From Marasmius tenuissimus (lineage: Eukaryota > Basidiomycota > Agaricomycetes > Agaricales > Marasmiaceae), in NCBI GenBank assembly GCA_029532415.1, contig JAQOTA010000054.1:3100001-3164000 (forward strand): 64,000 bases of DNA, written 5' to 3'. The notes under the pieces were generated by a model. That model did no database searches, was not told the DNA's origin, and saw nothing but the letters and a program-made list of their open reading frames with translations. Positions 34,601-46,862 of the stretch are shown piece by piece. Numbering within the stretch: position 1 is the stretch's first letter; each line of letters opens with the position of its first letter. The translations under genes were made by a program, and so were the position numbers.

Positions 34601-36633
34601 ATCGTCCCTTAGACTTTCGATATCTCCGAAAGGATCTTCGCTAACCTCCTCCGGCGGAAGATAGTCACTAGCACCCGTTACTGTAGCACTGTTCTTTACC
34701 CACTTCATCAACACCTTATCGAACATCAGATTACCGATTCGCTCCGGTATTCCAGGAACGTCACTTGGGGCAATAGTCCTGATTTGCGCCGGCCCTGGGT
34801 GCTTCACAAAGGAAGGCACGCTGCCTGAAGTAAGTGTCGTGGTCCCAGATGCTGTGCTCGACGATACATATCGATTCAAATCGTCTGTCGTACTGTGGCG
34901 GATAGACGAGGAGGGGTGAGAGGGGGGTGCGGTTGAAGTGGACAAAGCTTGTTCAGGGACGACGGGTGCAGTATTGGTTGCCGATCGTCTCGGTTGTGTT
35001 GGAGCGGAAGTGGAAGAGACGTGTCTGTTTTGGACAGACAGTGTGGACATACGTTGGGATAATTCGGCATCAGTTGGATGGGCTGCGCCTAGACGGCGGA
35101 GGGTAGACTGTTTCGAGTCCGATCTGGACTTGTTTTTGCCTGGTGATGTAACGGCGGGTGAAGGTGATTGGTTGAGACGAGCACTTCTCTGCGCTCGCTC
35201 CGACTGGCGTGTGCCAACGGAAGTGCGAACTTCCGAGCCAGCACCGAAATGCGAACTCGCCTCCGACTGGTTGATAACGGAATACTCGCTTTCACCGGAG
35301 AAGATACGTTTTTGGCCTCGCATGTCGTCTTTAATCTGAGCCAATAACGCAGCGCCTTGTTCACGGAATCGGGAGGAACTCCAACCCACCGGGGGTGCTT
35401 TGGGCGTAGGAATGGAGGATGCGGGTGATTGTGTGATGTCTACGAGCAAGAATCAACTGAGAAGAAATCGGGTGTATTGAAGGAATAGCTACCATGGATT
35501 ATCACAGACCTATTACCACCCTCTCTCCTCGAAGTGTTACGTCCCTCCACCTCATCACGATCATCGCGCTTCTCACTAACCACCGTGGAGATTGTGGAGT
35601 AGTCGCGGGCATCCTTGATCGCCTGCATGAGCGACTGCGACGCGCCGACATATTCCTTTCCGTAGATCCTCGGTCGCGCGATAGAGATCGGTTTCTCACT
35701 GTCCTTGACATGTTCAAAATCGGTACTCGGACTGAGTTTGAGGCGTTTGGCACTTCTGAGATGCGAAACGTCGGTACTGCTAGGAATTTCAGAAACCTTA
35801 GAAAGACCGTAGCTGGGAGTGGTAGGTGAATTGGTCGTGCCCGAACCCGGGCCCGTGTTGACAGCGATCGAGTCGACCATAGCAGAAAGATGATCACGAG
35901 TGAAAGTGTCATATTGGAACTGGAAGAGGCGTAGAGGAGGATCTGAAGAAGGTGGGGCGCCACCAGGAGCGTTGAGATGACCGGGTGTACTCTCGGCTTG
36001 TGGATATAGTTTGCTAGCATTCGGATTTAACCATCCTTCTTTAGGGGCTGCGAAAGTGAATTGACAACCGAGACTGGGTTTGCGCCCATCGAACGAAGAC
36101 ATTCCGGGGAGGTCTGTTGCCAAAATCTCGTCTGAATGTGTATTACTCGAAGATTGTGATGTGGTGATAGATGGTATGGGTGCAGAACTCGAGATAGGTT
36201 CGGGAGATGATTTATATTGTGGCGGAGGATGTGACGGAGGTAAAGCTGGCGGCGGTGAAGGTGGTTCGAACATGCGTTCAAGGGGAAGAGGACTGAAGAA
36301 ATCCTTGATATTCATCTTTTTATTTCTCCCTGGCGTTTTAGGCAGCAAAGGTCCGTTCGCGACACTTTCATGAACGAGGAAAGTTCCTCCAGCAGGCCGT
36401 GTAGATGTAGATGGTGAAGATGAAGATGAAGCTATAGATGATGATGTGAGGTCGTTTGAATCGTGAGTGGTAGTGTGTATGATTGTCACCAACGGTGCAG
36501 TGAGAGAAATAGAACGGGTGCCGTTGAGATAGTCATTCTCGTCGTCGTCGTCCTCGTTGACGGTTGAGGGCTCGGCGTCAATCCATTCGTCTTCGAGCTC
36601 GTCTGTCTGCCATGCTGGACGAGAGGATGCCAT
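31698..36633 (-). CDS. CDC11/NUD1-type septation/mitotic-exit scaffold with LRRs
   Basis: Predicted 1442-aa spindle-pole-body scaffold. In fission yeast Cdc11 and in budding yeast Nud1 recruit the septation-initiation/mitotic-exit kinases to the pole; centriolin is a distant animal relative. The N-terminal half is disordered but contains RLFQFQYDTFTRDHLSAMVD, typical of the fungal family. Leucine-rich repeats run from about residue 1000 to the end (LENLDISGNEIESL, LVKLSLQGNSIRSIDL, MEMLNLSHNRLDSISK, NVRVLNLNYNFLEDV), closing with a capping region ending VEMLDLRMNPCTLGW and RIRMLDGIEVT. Nine exons: 36633-35493, 35439-33498, 33429-33358, 33295-33213, 33147-33000, 32897-32806, 32703-32487, 32425-32376, 32281-31698. 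Small exons follow the repeat units. Confidence 0.85.
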
Positions 36634-36945
36634 CGCCGTGGACGTTGTCCGCGACAATTCCAACGACGAGAAGCAACGCTCGTTGATGTTGTGGGTGCTG
36701 TCAGTATGAGGTCAACAACCTCACGCTCCACGTGACCGTGGCGACCCACTCTTATTTGTACATGTTGTCTATTCGCGACGCCCACGGCTACCCTCAGCTC
36801 ACTCGAAGCTTCGATTTGCCCATTGAAGGTTGCTTCATGGCTAGGTGATCATGAGCGACTCCTTCTGGATCCCGTTTACTCAAAATGATTTTCGGGCGTA
36901 TCGGTCATGAACCCTTCATAAAAAGAACCAGTTCGTCCCAGTCCC
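36634..36945. promoter_or_regulatory. NUD1 promoter region (possibly divergent)
   Basis: 312 bp upstream of the scaffold gene. It carries CACGTG in CTCCACGTGACC near 36,730, a palindromic E-box-like site, and CATAAAAAGA at 36918-36927, a TATA-like element pointing to the possible plus-strand gene at 36,946. Confidence 0.35.
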
Positions 36946-37437
36946 ATGGCTCCCGGCGGCTCCCCACACGGATTACTTACTTATTTCGGTCCAGGAGTCA
37001 AGCCTGGCTGTTTCAATGAGCTACAGGTAAGAATCTGCTGGGGTCGAAATAGAATCAAGTCCGCTTCATCCCCGTCAGTTTCCTTCGACCCGCGGTTTTC
37101 ACATCTTGCTTAATTTTGCAGCACTCGGACCACCGACTTGTCACGGACCCGTGCCAGTTCATAATCTTCTGTCTGCAAGTCTCCAACTATTCAGAAACTT
37201 CTATGACTGCTGACGCTTCTGTTCCGGCAATCTCACGGGCCTTGTATCACATTCATTCCCCACCATCTGTCATAAATGTCATTTCCTGCGGTATCAGTCC
37301 CTTTGCCGCCCTCACCCAATCCTTCACGTAAGTACAGCGATAGAGAACAACACGCCATGAAGACCTCAAGGCTCCTGGGACTTGAGATTCTGCGTAGGCA
37401 TCCTCGTTTCACGGGGTTTGGGAATAGATTTGGCTAG
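36946..37437 (+). CDS. Possible small orphan protein (108 aa)
   Basis: Weak three-exon model: 36946-37026, 37122-37327 and 37398-37437. ATG lies in a good context (CCCATGG), both donors are canonical (GTAAGA, GTAAGT) and the acceptors are TTGCAG and GCGTAG. The product starts MAPGGSPHGLLTYFGPG and has no recognised domain or signal peptide. Support is only the splice signals, the open frame and a TATA-like element 25 nt upstream. It could equally be chance. Confidence 0.3.
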
Positions 37438-39553
37438 ACCCTTCTCCCCACCTGCCATTCCATACCTAGGACTGAATAACCAGACCCTGAAGCCACCACT
37501 ACTTTCTCCGCCGGAATCTTAAGCCGACGAAGGTTCTCGCCGATGACGATGTGAAGGCGCCTCTTGTTGCACAGCGGACAGCGGACAGAAAACGTCCAGC
37601 AATCTTGCACGGGACGCCAGGCTGATTATTTCGACCCAGGCTAGTGAAGTCGAACCGGGACAACTGTCTATCAACATATATATTTGCAGCTTTGGGGTCA
37701 ATCATTCTGACTATACACCTGTCCAACCGCGGCCACGGAGAGTGACTGCGATGTATTCTGTCGTGACACGTCTCCTCTAAGATCTGACGACTCACCGCTT
37801 CGCCAGAAATACAATCCATACCTAGCGGTTCTCCCATGAATCTTGGTATTGAAGTAGTCACAGGGTTCATGCATCATATGGCCTTGGAAGAAGGTTTGGA
37901 AGTCACTAGCGAGTTATATTTCTCCGTTGATGCAATCCCGCTATCGTCTGAGAGGTGTTTCTGTCTGTTTCGAGTCGATCTTTGATCCAGCAGTCAAAGT
38001 TCTCTCTCGCTGCTTCTTTCTGTCATTCAGGCGTTCATTCTCTGGTGACATATGGCGGTGCTCAAGGTTACTGTGATGGAATTCTCAGCGAACGAGAAAG
38101 AAAGATAGGGCGCGCGTGTGGTGAGCTTCAAACACCCAGCAACCCTATCCCGGAACCTTTTCGTACAAATTCTTACACTGTTCCACGTAAGTAATTTTCA
38201 TACCGCAGGTCGCAATCGGCCGTCACTAGGGTTGTGATTGACTTTCACGGACTTTTGCCTCTCTTCTTTATGTTTGGAGCGACGTGCGCACTTTTCTTGA
38301 GGCTGCCCTGGTCTCTGACAGGTGAGACGTCGGCTAAGATGGCGAACTTTTGACATACCACTCCGAGCTCCTTGATTGATAGCTCCCTCAAAAAGACAGT
38401 TGAAAAGGCTATGCGGTTGCCTGCCCTCTACTCCCCGATGGCCGATGTCAAATTCTTAAGTATTTCCTTGTGCAATTGAACCGGCTGCCGCTCCGGACGT
38501 TTCTTGGACGCTCGTAAGACCCTCCTACCTGGGTCGGCGATATCTTTACGATGAGGTCGCCTCAAGGCGGTAGCTCCGAAAGCCTCGAATCATGATTTTA
38601 CTCGCGGACTCCCGTCATATTATCCTGCAAGGCCAAACATATATATGGAAGGTGGTCCTTCCGACTTCGATGAAGGGATGATCCACTATTGGAGAGTTGT
38701 ACGACTGTGGCCGAATCCGTAAATGATCCTGGCTGTCAAAAGTTCCACGAAACTCACATCGCTGTTGCTGTCTTTCCTGTAGATCCCTTGGATATATGAT
38801 ATATGATATGGCGGTCTCCGCAAGTCACTTCATGTTCCACATATCACCCTTTGGTTGCTTTCAATCGTGATGAAGACGACCAATGGCTGTACGAGCGCTC
38901 GTTGATGGGATACCAGGTTGTGTCCCTGTCGGAGTATCGTTCGTGTCGATCATCAGATGATGGATACTTAGAATACAGATACGCTTTGATACGCCAATGG
39001 CATGTGTGCCATTCGGAGGATGGAACCTTCGCCGAACGATCCGAGGATGCACGTTCACTCATCCGTAAGTAGTCTAGGCAAAGGACGGTTGACTATCATG
39101 GGATTAGGGACGGGAACGAGGCTACGAAGGCGTTGAGTCGATTGTTCGTTGCGAGGCGAGAACATATGCGGTACATGATGCATAGCTATGAAAGAAAACT
39201 CTAGTGGGATAACATCAATGAGGTGCGTCTAGAAGGAGCCCGAGGGGTGGCGATATGCAGAGTAAGTCTATGGAGTGCAAAAAGCGAGCTGGCGAGACAG
39301 TGTTATTCATACCCTGAGGATGAGACTACAATACAGACGAGTGGGTAACTGATTTGCGGGAGGTATATGCACAATTGGGATGAGAAGGAATGCAATGCGG
39401 GTAACGAGACATGGGTATGTTTTGGTGATCTGGACTATAATGCAATGAAGAGAATGAGGAAGAACGCGGTCATCTAGCCGCTATGCGTTTTAGTGAGCCC
39501 CTGGACGACGCAAGACTGGAAAGCACCATTCGCCCTGCACGTCGGTCAGTGGT
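37438..39553. other. 2.1 kb stretch with no supported gene
   Basis: No family-like frame found. An 89-codon plus-strand frame at 38803-39072 ends at a good donor sequence (CCGTAAGTAG) but has no partner exon I could identify. Sequence just right of 39,100 is probably the 3' flank of the minus-strand gene at 39,554. Confidence 0.4.
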
Positions 39554-40407
39554 TCAAGGGGTCCTAGAGCTACGTTTATCCAGACGGCCGAGGAGAAACT
39601 TCTTGAAATCGAAGAAAGTGGGTGATTGGGATAGATAAAGTTCATCGTCCTCCCCATCCTGTGTACCAGGGAGTAGCCAGGGTAGTGCGGTTCCAAGATT
39701 GGAATTGGAAGGAGTAAGAGGAGTCCTTGGTGGGGGCGTGGGGATAGAATTGAGATGACTGTTCGATTGAAAATCAGACGTAGGAATCTCGGGATGGAAT
39801 CCCGCGACCTTGTGAACCGCAGACGTCCTAATGACCGGAGAAGTCTTTGCCTGAATGAGATCGGGTTTTACACTTCCTTCAGGACCGACGAGTTTGCCGA
39901 CAGAGACTGGAAGGTCCAGAGTGGATTGTGCCGAGGTCTGACTCTGCCGGATCCTGGGCTCAAGTTGAGGTGAGGGCGGGCGATCGTCACCCATGCACTC
40001 GGAGAGTTTTCCAGCTAGAGAGAAAACCTCGTCGTTCCATCGAGAGACGGACACGGACAAGGGACGGAAGGAGGATAATTGACTCGCTGGCTCTACTCCA
40101 ACTGGGGACATCTCGAAGATTAGTTCGGGAGATCGTGAGAGTGTTCGTGAGATGCTTTTCGGGGAAGCGTAGAGGGATGATGGGGAACGACCACGGGAAG
40201 GAATTTCGATAGGAATACTAGTGGCCAGGCTACGCTTAGTGGTGCCTATGAGGTCTTGGGACGCATATAGGATCGAGCGCTCCATGTCGATGCTATAGAA
40301 CAGGTTCCCTGTCAGAACGCATTTTAGGAGAAGACACGTACATAGCTAGTTACTCACAACGAGGAAACTAGGATGACAACAACGAACAGCAATCTGCCAC
40401 CGAGCAT
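39554..40407 (-). CDS. Orphan protein with N-terminal signal/anchor segment
   Basis: Predicted 262-aa protein of unknown family. The first exon encodes MLGGRLLFVVVILVSSF, a signal-peptide or signal-anchor-like segment. It is joined by an 65-nt intron (GTGAGT donor at 40357, TATAG acceptor at 40293) to a single long exon. The rest is Ser/Pro-rich, with SRGRSPSSLYASPKSISRT, PTPPPRTPLTPSNSNL, and an end with TFFDFKKFLLGRLDKRSS. Exons are 40407-40358 and 40292-39554. If the first exon is not used, the ATG at 40285 would give a soluble 243-aa product. Nothing in it suggests a catalytic function. Confidence 0.5.
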
Positions 40408-40906
40408 TGCCGTGAGCGACTGAGAATATACAGAGGGCGAGCACAGACTCACCCAGTACCTTGTGGTTGAGATTTCCCCCTGCTATAGGGTCTTTGAGGG
40501 CCTTCACCACCCACAACCACGAGGTTCCAACAAGGCGCAGCGGTCAGGCTGATTCCTCAAGTACACGCGTACTTGGCGCAGTCAGCCGCCGGCAACCAGC
40601 GTAGAAATGAAAATAAGCTTGTTTGTCCCAGTCGAGATGCAAAATGATAGAATGGAGAATGAGAGAACAGAGGAACGCTCAGTCTTCGTGTATGTAGACC
40701 GTTGAACGTTGAAGAGAAAAAGAAACGAGCAGTGAGCGCTCAATTTACGAAGATTTTCCAATTCAATATAGAATCTGGGGTAATGTGAGATTAGATAACT
40801 GGAGATAAAGATTTGCCCCAAAGTACAACGTCATATCAAAAGGGCTCGTCATATCACCCAACGCAGCACTCTGACTAGCCCAATCTTTTCTCTTTCCACA
40901 ACCACC
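40408..40906. promoter_or_regulatory. Divergent promoter region, orphan (-) / RRM protein (+)
   Basis: 499 bp between diverging starts. It includes AT-rich sequence with CCAATTCAATATAG at about 40,757-40,770 (CCAAT-like). No further element recognised. Confidence 0.4.
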
Positions 40907-42030
40907 ATGTCCTCCTCTCACTCTGTTCACGTATGTCCTTTCTGAGAAATTTATATGCCGCCACTGTGCTGATAATGCCGTTAAGGTTACTGGAATCAGT
41001 GCTTCAACCACTGAGCCTCAGCTTCGGGATTTCTTCACGTTTGTGTCTACGATTCTGTCTGCTTTTCGATCGAAGTACTGAACCAAGCTCTAGATTTTGT
41101 GGAAAGTTCGTGTACGATTTTTATTTCGATTGCTCCTTGCTCATGCGTCGCGCAGAATCAGCTCGATCGAACACAAAGGCACTGAAGCTACGATCTGTTT
41201 TGAGAAACCGTCTGCAGCGAACACTGCTCTCATGGTGCGTCAATCGCCTAGTAAACTATCGATTTTATCTCTGTTTTGATACCGTGTGTACTATAGCTCA
41301 ATGGCGGAACTCTCGAGGGATCCACTCTCACCGTTACATCCGATGTTGAGCATGTAGACGAACCTCACAAAGATGACAATACCGAACCCATTTCGCAGTC
41401 TGACAAGCCTAGGGCTGGAAGTCAGTGTATTATCTCTATATATGTTTCTCACTAACTCAGAGACACCCGTACAGTTGCTGCAGAGTACCTGGCCAAAGGG
41501 TATACGCTGTCAGACAACGTACTCAAACGTGCGATCGAGCTCGATAGTGAGTGGGACCCTCGAGTATCCTCTTACAGGAAGCTCACGCGTTTCCACAATA
41601 GACCAAAGAGGCATTTCGTCGCGCTTCCTTTCATACATACAAGGTCTCGACAGCTCTCTTGGGGCTCGAGCCCTGGGCCCTGAGAAGACTATATCCGGCA
41701 AAGTTCAAGAGACTGTCTCAGCTGCGACCCAGCAGGCGAAGTCCATTGATGAGCAGCGCGGCATAACCAAGACCGCGAGCGATGTGAGGACTGCATCATC
41801 TCGAACAATGTTCGATGGAGCTGACTCTTACCACGTAGTACTACACAAGGGCCCTTTCCTCTCCCATGGGCCAAAAAGTACGGGATTTCTATACGTCCAC
41901 CTCCAAACAGGTGTTCGACATCCACGAGGAAGCCAAACGGATAGCCTCTGACAAGGGTCGCTCTACTACTGGGGCTGAGGCTACTGGAACTGAGGTCGCT
42001 GGTAGCTCGGAACCCAAGAAGGCCGCTTGA
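40907..42030 (+). CDS. Vip1-family RRM RNA-binding protein
   Basis: Predicted 245-aa protein with one N-terminal RNA recognition motif (about residues 5-80: SVHVTGISASTTEPQLRDFF, FCGKISSIEHKGTEATICFE, ANTALMLNGGTLEGSTLTVT). A conserved downstream region is typical of fungal Vip1-like proteins: AAEYLAKGYTLSDNVLKRAI, ALGPEKTISGKVQETVSAAT, QQAKSIDEQRGITKTASDYY, and TSTSKQVF. The RRM suggests RNA binding; the role of the C-terminal helical part is unknown. Eight exons: 40907-40930, 40986-41038, 41094-41105, 41156-41234, 41297-41420, 41475-41546, 41602-41783, 41839-42030. Exon 3 is 12 nt and encodes the FCGK edge of the RRM. Confidence 0.85.
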
Positions 42031-42317
42031 GAAACTGCGCAAGAGAGTCTGAATTCTATTTGTGTAATGTAATAACGATAACCAAGTCCCGTAACCTTAT
42101 GTATAACTGTATGGCATCCTGAAGTAAATAGTGGACAAAGCCTTTTCTGTATGTCGCCACTCGGAACTAGAGTAAGAGCTGGATATTGGACGCCCAATCG
42201 GCCGAACACAAGTCTTGTCGGACTATCTTCCGACGGCAATGCGGCGTCCATGATAAAAGGACCTGCAGCCTGGGGGACACGCCCCAGTTCAACCCTTTCT
42301 CCTTTTCTTTGACTGCC

Positions 42318-43340
42318 ATGGCTCCAATTGGATCCCAGGACCAAGCATCAGATGCTCCTGACAACTCCGGGTGGTCTGCAGTCCTCTACAACAAGAACGC
42401 CAGTTTCGTATACTCACCGGCCTACACCGCTCCTGTTCTCGAGCTCCTGACTGCCCAGAGTGGGGAGAAGATACTCGATTTTGGGTGTGGTAGTGGGGAG
42501 CTAACCCTAGAGATTGAGGGGATTGTGGGACGACCAGGTGACGCCGGGGGCGGCCTTGTTGTCGGTGTTGATTTCAGCGAGAACATGGTAATGCATTGTG
42601 GCCTGCCCGGTATTCGCTGTGCCCTTACTGAGCGCAAAATCAGATAGAGAAAGCCCAGAAGAACGGCTTCGGAAGGTGCTTCATTGCGGATATCCAGAAG
42701 GAGTTGGAATTTCCGAAGACATTGGGAGTTCCGTCGCAGGACTACGACGCCGTTTTCACTAATGCCGCACTACATTGGTGTAAGCGGGATCCTCGTGGGG
42801 CTATAGCAAGTGCCAAACGAGTATTGAAACAAGGTGGTCGATTTGTGGGCGAGATGGGAGGTTTCATGAATTGTATAGGTAAGAAAAGGATGAAGAAAGT
42901 CCCAACGCAGGTCGACGCTGACGAGACTCGGTCTCTGTAGGTATCCGGTTAGCACTTCATCTAGTGTTGAAGCGCAGGGGATATGAGCCAGAATCCCTTG
43001 ATCCATGGTTCTTCCCATCGACAGAAGAGTACTCCAAGGTCGGTTTCGGCACGCTGTCTGAGAGGCTTCTTGAATGATAGAATTGCCGTAGCTTTTGACA
43101 CAGAATGGCTTTGAGGTGCAGCACATCTCGATGGTTCCGAGATTAACGCCCCTTCCGGCGGGACTGAAGGGCTGGTTGGAGGTCTTTGTTCGGAGCTCTT
43201 GGCTAAAAGATTTCAGCGAGAAAGAGGCAACCGAGGTCCTCGAGGAGGTGGAGAAGATCTGTAGAGTTGACTGCCGAGATGGGGCGGGCAAGTGGTCGAT
43301 GACATACGTTCGTCTTAGATTTGTGGCTATTTCGAGGTAG
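42318..43340 (+). CDS. Class I SAM-dependent methyltransferase (trans-aconitate MT-like)
   Basis: Predicted 283-aa methyltransferase with a Rossmann fold binding S-adenosylmethionine. Motif I is KILDFGCGSGELTLEI at about 55-70; the acidic end of strand 2 is GVDFSENM; motif II/III includes AVFTNAALHWCKRDPRGAI and RVLKQGGRFVGEMGG. This arrangement, especially NAALHWC, resembles trans-aconitate 2-methyltransferase-like enzymes, but the methyl acceptor cannot be deduced. No signal or targeting sequence. Exons are 42318-42587, 42644-42878, 42941-43038 and 43092-43340. It is tandem with the RRM gene, 287 bp downstream of its stop. Confidence 0.88.
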
Positions 43341-46300
43341 AAAGTTTCGGGCAAAAGCAAGTGCACCGGAAGTTGCCGACAAGCATCAATTTCCGAGGCC
43401 GACTCAAAACTTCGAGCTGGGGCTGAGGAGCGAGGTCCGGAGAAAGCGCTTGGATTGTCAGAAGCTACCGGCTACCCCTGGCACTGAGCAGAGTTCATTC
43501 GATTCCATGCTCATATTTAACAAGGATTACATTTACCGTCGGCTTCATGATCACCCCCTTGGGCCTGGTACCTGAGTGACTTTCACAGTGAAAGCGTCCA
43601 AGCAAAGCACAATTTCCCACCCATCTCAACCCCGGGCGAGATGCATCTGTGTTCCTGGGGTACTTATGTGGAGGATTTGCTTTCGTTTTGGATTGCGGAA
43701 TGGCGCGGGGTTAGAATTCGTCCCGTCACCTCTCGATTGGTGGACCCTCAGGCCTCATACTGATTTACAGCCCTTGTTCGGTGGCATTCTCGCGGTTTCG
43801 CGTTCTTCGGGGTGTGCTTGGTGTCCCTGAATTTAGACGGATATGGAAATGAGCCATAACTTTGAGAGGGTGCACAATCACGATTCCTCTCACCGATCAT
43901 GCCTGGAACAGCGCCCAGGAAGAGTCGAAATCGAACGACTTGGCGCAGACGTTAAGGTTACTAGCAGCTGTGGAGCGCTCATGTTTGTTTCTCCCGGGCC
44001 ACAACTCGGGTGAAGGTGGGTCGCTATCATTGCTGGAAGGTAGTTCGAATTGAAGGCATCAATGATTGGAACCAATGTGATAATTCTCGAGCCGTTGGAG
44101 CATCGAAAAGGCGATCCTGCAGGGGCTGGACTTGGAAACACAACACAAACGAGAGACAGGAAGAATGGGTGGCAGTTGCGAGGGCAGGCCCTTGTGGCAC
44201 TTTCAGTGAGAATGAAGCGAGGACATCGCGAATGTCGCAAGTAGTAATGGCCTCATCGCCCCCCTGTTTTGCTCGGAGATAGGGGTGGGTTTGAATGACG
44301 GGCCGCATCGTCCCTACATTGTGGCGGAGGGCCAAAGCAGCCAAATAGATAGATACTCGTCAATTACGATTCCAGATACTGTAAGGACCATTCATAGGTT
44401 GGTCTAGGAGGTCAGGTCAGGTAATCGGGGATCAGTGGGTGCGTGTGAGTCAAACCAGCGATTAGATGGGCGCTCAACCATACGACGCGCACGGGAGACC
44501 CTCGGACTTGGTAGGACAACGTTGCGGGCCTCAGCCTCCCTCCGCCGACAGAAAGCAAACCCTCCCAATGCGCGTCCCGCCTTTCGCTACTCGAGCTATG
44601 AGAAGGCGAACTCGAGAAAGATTTAATTAATCATTGGGTATGCCAGGTGACGGACTCCCGCAGGAGTGTTGATGGTAATCGTGTGTGATCGCGATCATGA
44701 GCATGAGGTTCAGCAGAAGTGAATGCGGATACGACAATGCGTGAAGCAAAGGGAGTCAGGGAGCTGTCCTTGAAGTTGAATAATGACAACCAAACGTTCA
44801 ATCGGTATGGACTGGGAGAGAGGAGGGGACGAAATATTTTGACGGATTTCCGGAGGTGAGTGTGGGATGATACCCAATTCATGGAGACAGAATTGGGGTT
44901 CAGGTTAGCGGTTGTTGTAATTGGGTTGTTGAATACTATTGAGTACTTCGGGACTAGGCCCGACTCGGAACACACAATCGTATCGAGAGGCAAGTTGGTG
45001 AGTATCTTTGGAAGTAGTCGTTAGAATTCTGTGGCGGGAAGATTAAGCGCCTCTGCGATGATTGGCAGGGGCCGCCCCCCCGAAAGGAAGGTGAGCCATC
45101 AATTGTAACCCCGCACGCAACGGGATTTTGAACCGTACATACATGTCTATAACACCGCCTATCTGCCAGGGAGCGCATCATCCCACAACATCCCCCAATC
45201 GTTGATCTATGCTGGTCGATGCGATGCCCGTCGCATTGTACGAGCGAAGAAGCTGGATGGTAACTAAGTGCGTAGAAAGGCGATGTACGGGCTGTGTGCT
45301 GATCTGGCCTCGAGTAGCTATGGGTGGGCAGGTTGGAGTTGGAGATTCTCCGCGACATATTACGCGACTCCAGAGTTCAAGTGGGACTCGCGAATTCGAA
45401 TTCCGAGATATAGAGTGTGTAAATGACGTCTTGACCAAGGCACAGATAGAGGAGTGATGGTTCTATTTCCTGCGAGAGGTGGGTGACATGACTCGTATAT
45501 AGTCGTGTCATAAAGGCGAGCGCTATGAAGAGGTTTGATTGAATGCACCAGTGCAGCAGACCGATAAGCTTTCCCTGTTGGACCTTGTGACCAAGATGAA
45601 TCCAGAATACAGGGTTACCTGTTGATTCCGAGAACGCCTCAGTGAATTGTCATTCGGCGTTCAGGATCAGTGATGACATTAAAGAGATCAATTGTTGGCA
45701 ACTGTAAATCAGGACGTCTTGGGGCCCGGGGGGTGATAGACCTTCACCGAGTGATGATTATACCCATACGTCTATGGTGAATTGATATTGCAGTTGAGTG
45801 AGAGCGTAACGATTCGAACTGGCAGTTCGACATGGGTGGGAAAGGTTCGTTTGGATTGCGAACCAGTTCTTGAAGGTCGAACCGCGGTGGAATGTCACTG
45901 CGTACTTGATATACTTAGTTGAGCTCGGCTGTGGCGCGGCCTGGTAACAACCATCCTCCATCCATCGGCACTGGCAGTAGGTTCTTTCCCTTGAACCGCT
46001 GAACCGCCTGCACGAAAGATAGGCACTCCATTCTAACAGGGATCAGGTGATTGGGTAGTTTCAGCTATCAACCTTGCTGCATACTCGAACGGACAACATC
46101 CTGGTCCCTCCGCTTCATGTTTTGGGAGTCCTCGATTCCGAGGACCCCGAAGATACATTCCGCCCACCTTTTCAATCTTCTGCCAGATTTATGCGTAGAA
46201 GAAAATTTCACGGTATAGTACACCGGGTTCCGCCTGAGCAGGTTACCTTCGAGCGTGGGCAGCCAAGGAAGTACCGTGAACAATACACATGCAAAGAAGA

Positions 46301-46862
46301 AAGAATTGTGGCGAGTCTTATACATAGTTCAAAGGCGTAGCCGTAGCCACTTGAAGCCGAAAGGAGGCCTGTTTTGGGACTGCTTGAAGAACTTTCCAGG
46401 TCTTGCTCGGTGCCAGGTTTTCCTTTCCACGCCAGTCGGAGGTACTCGTAGGACTTGAAGTTTGTAACCAGAAGGAGGTCCTCAGTACGTACTTGATGTG
46501 CAGGCTCGATAGAATCCGGAGGGTAAGCATCCGATAGTTTACGAACGAGTCGGAACGACCTTGGATGACTCAGATGCCGGAGGGATACGTCCACCCTGCC
46601 AGCACGTGATCTTCTAATTTTTCCACAGGCCCGGAGTTGTCATTGACAAATTGTCGTTCACGTCTTCCCCGTCGTCTTCCATCTTACACCTCGCTGCTAA
46701 TAACGTTCAGCACACCTTTTTCGGTGTTGCACAGGCACTGTAGACCACAGGTATCTCATTTCTCCTACAGCAAAATTACAGGCAATACTGATGTTGGTTT
46801 GTCAGAGGTATTTTTGTCCTCAACTTCCTAATCGCCATTGGCGGGTCCATGAACTGGGCAAA
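43341..46862. other. 3.5 kb stretch with no supported gene
   Basis: No recognised gene, tRNA or repeat. A minus-strand frame around 46,594-46,208 (containing TNFKSYEYLRLAWKGKP) has protein-like composition and a GTACGT donor nearby, but I could not build a full model. The last ~250 bp should be the PPR gene promoter and leader. Confidence 0.4.

Noticed and set aside
38803..39072. 89-codon ORF on plus strand, with open frames on the minus strand too
   Set aside because: Open in several frames at once, which is typical of chance; no family motif and no partner exon.
45790..45870. tRNA suggested by a GATTCGAAC B-box-like string
   Set aside because: No matching A box at the right distance and no acceptor-stem pairing.
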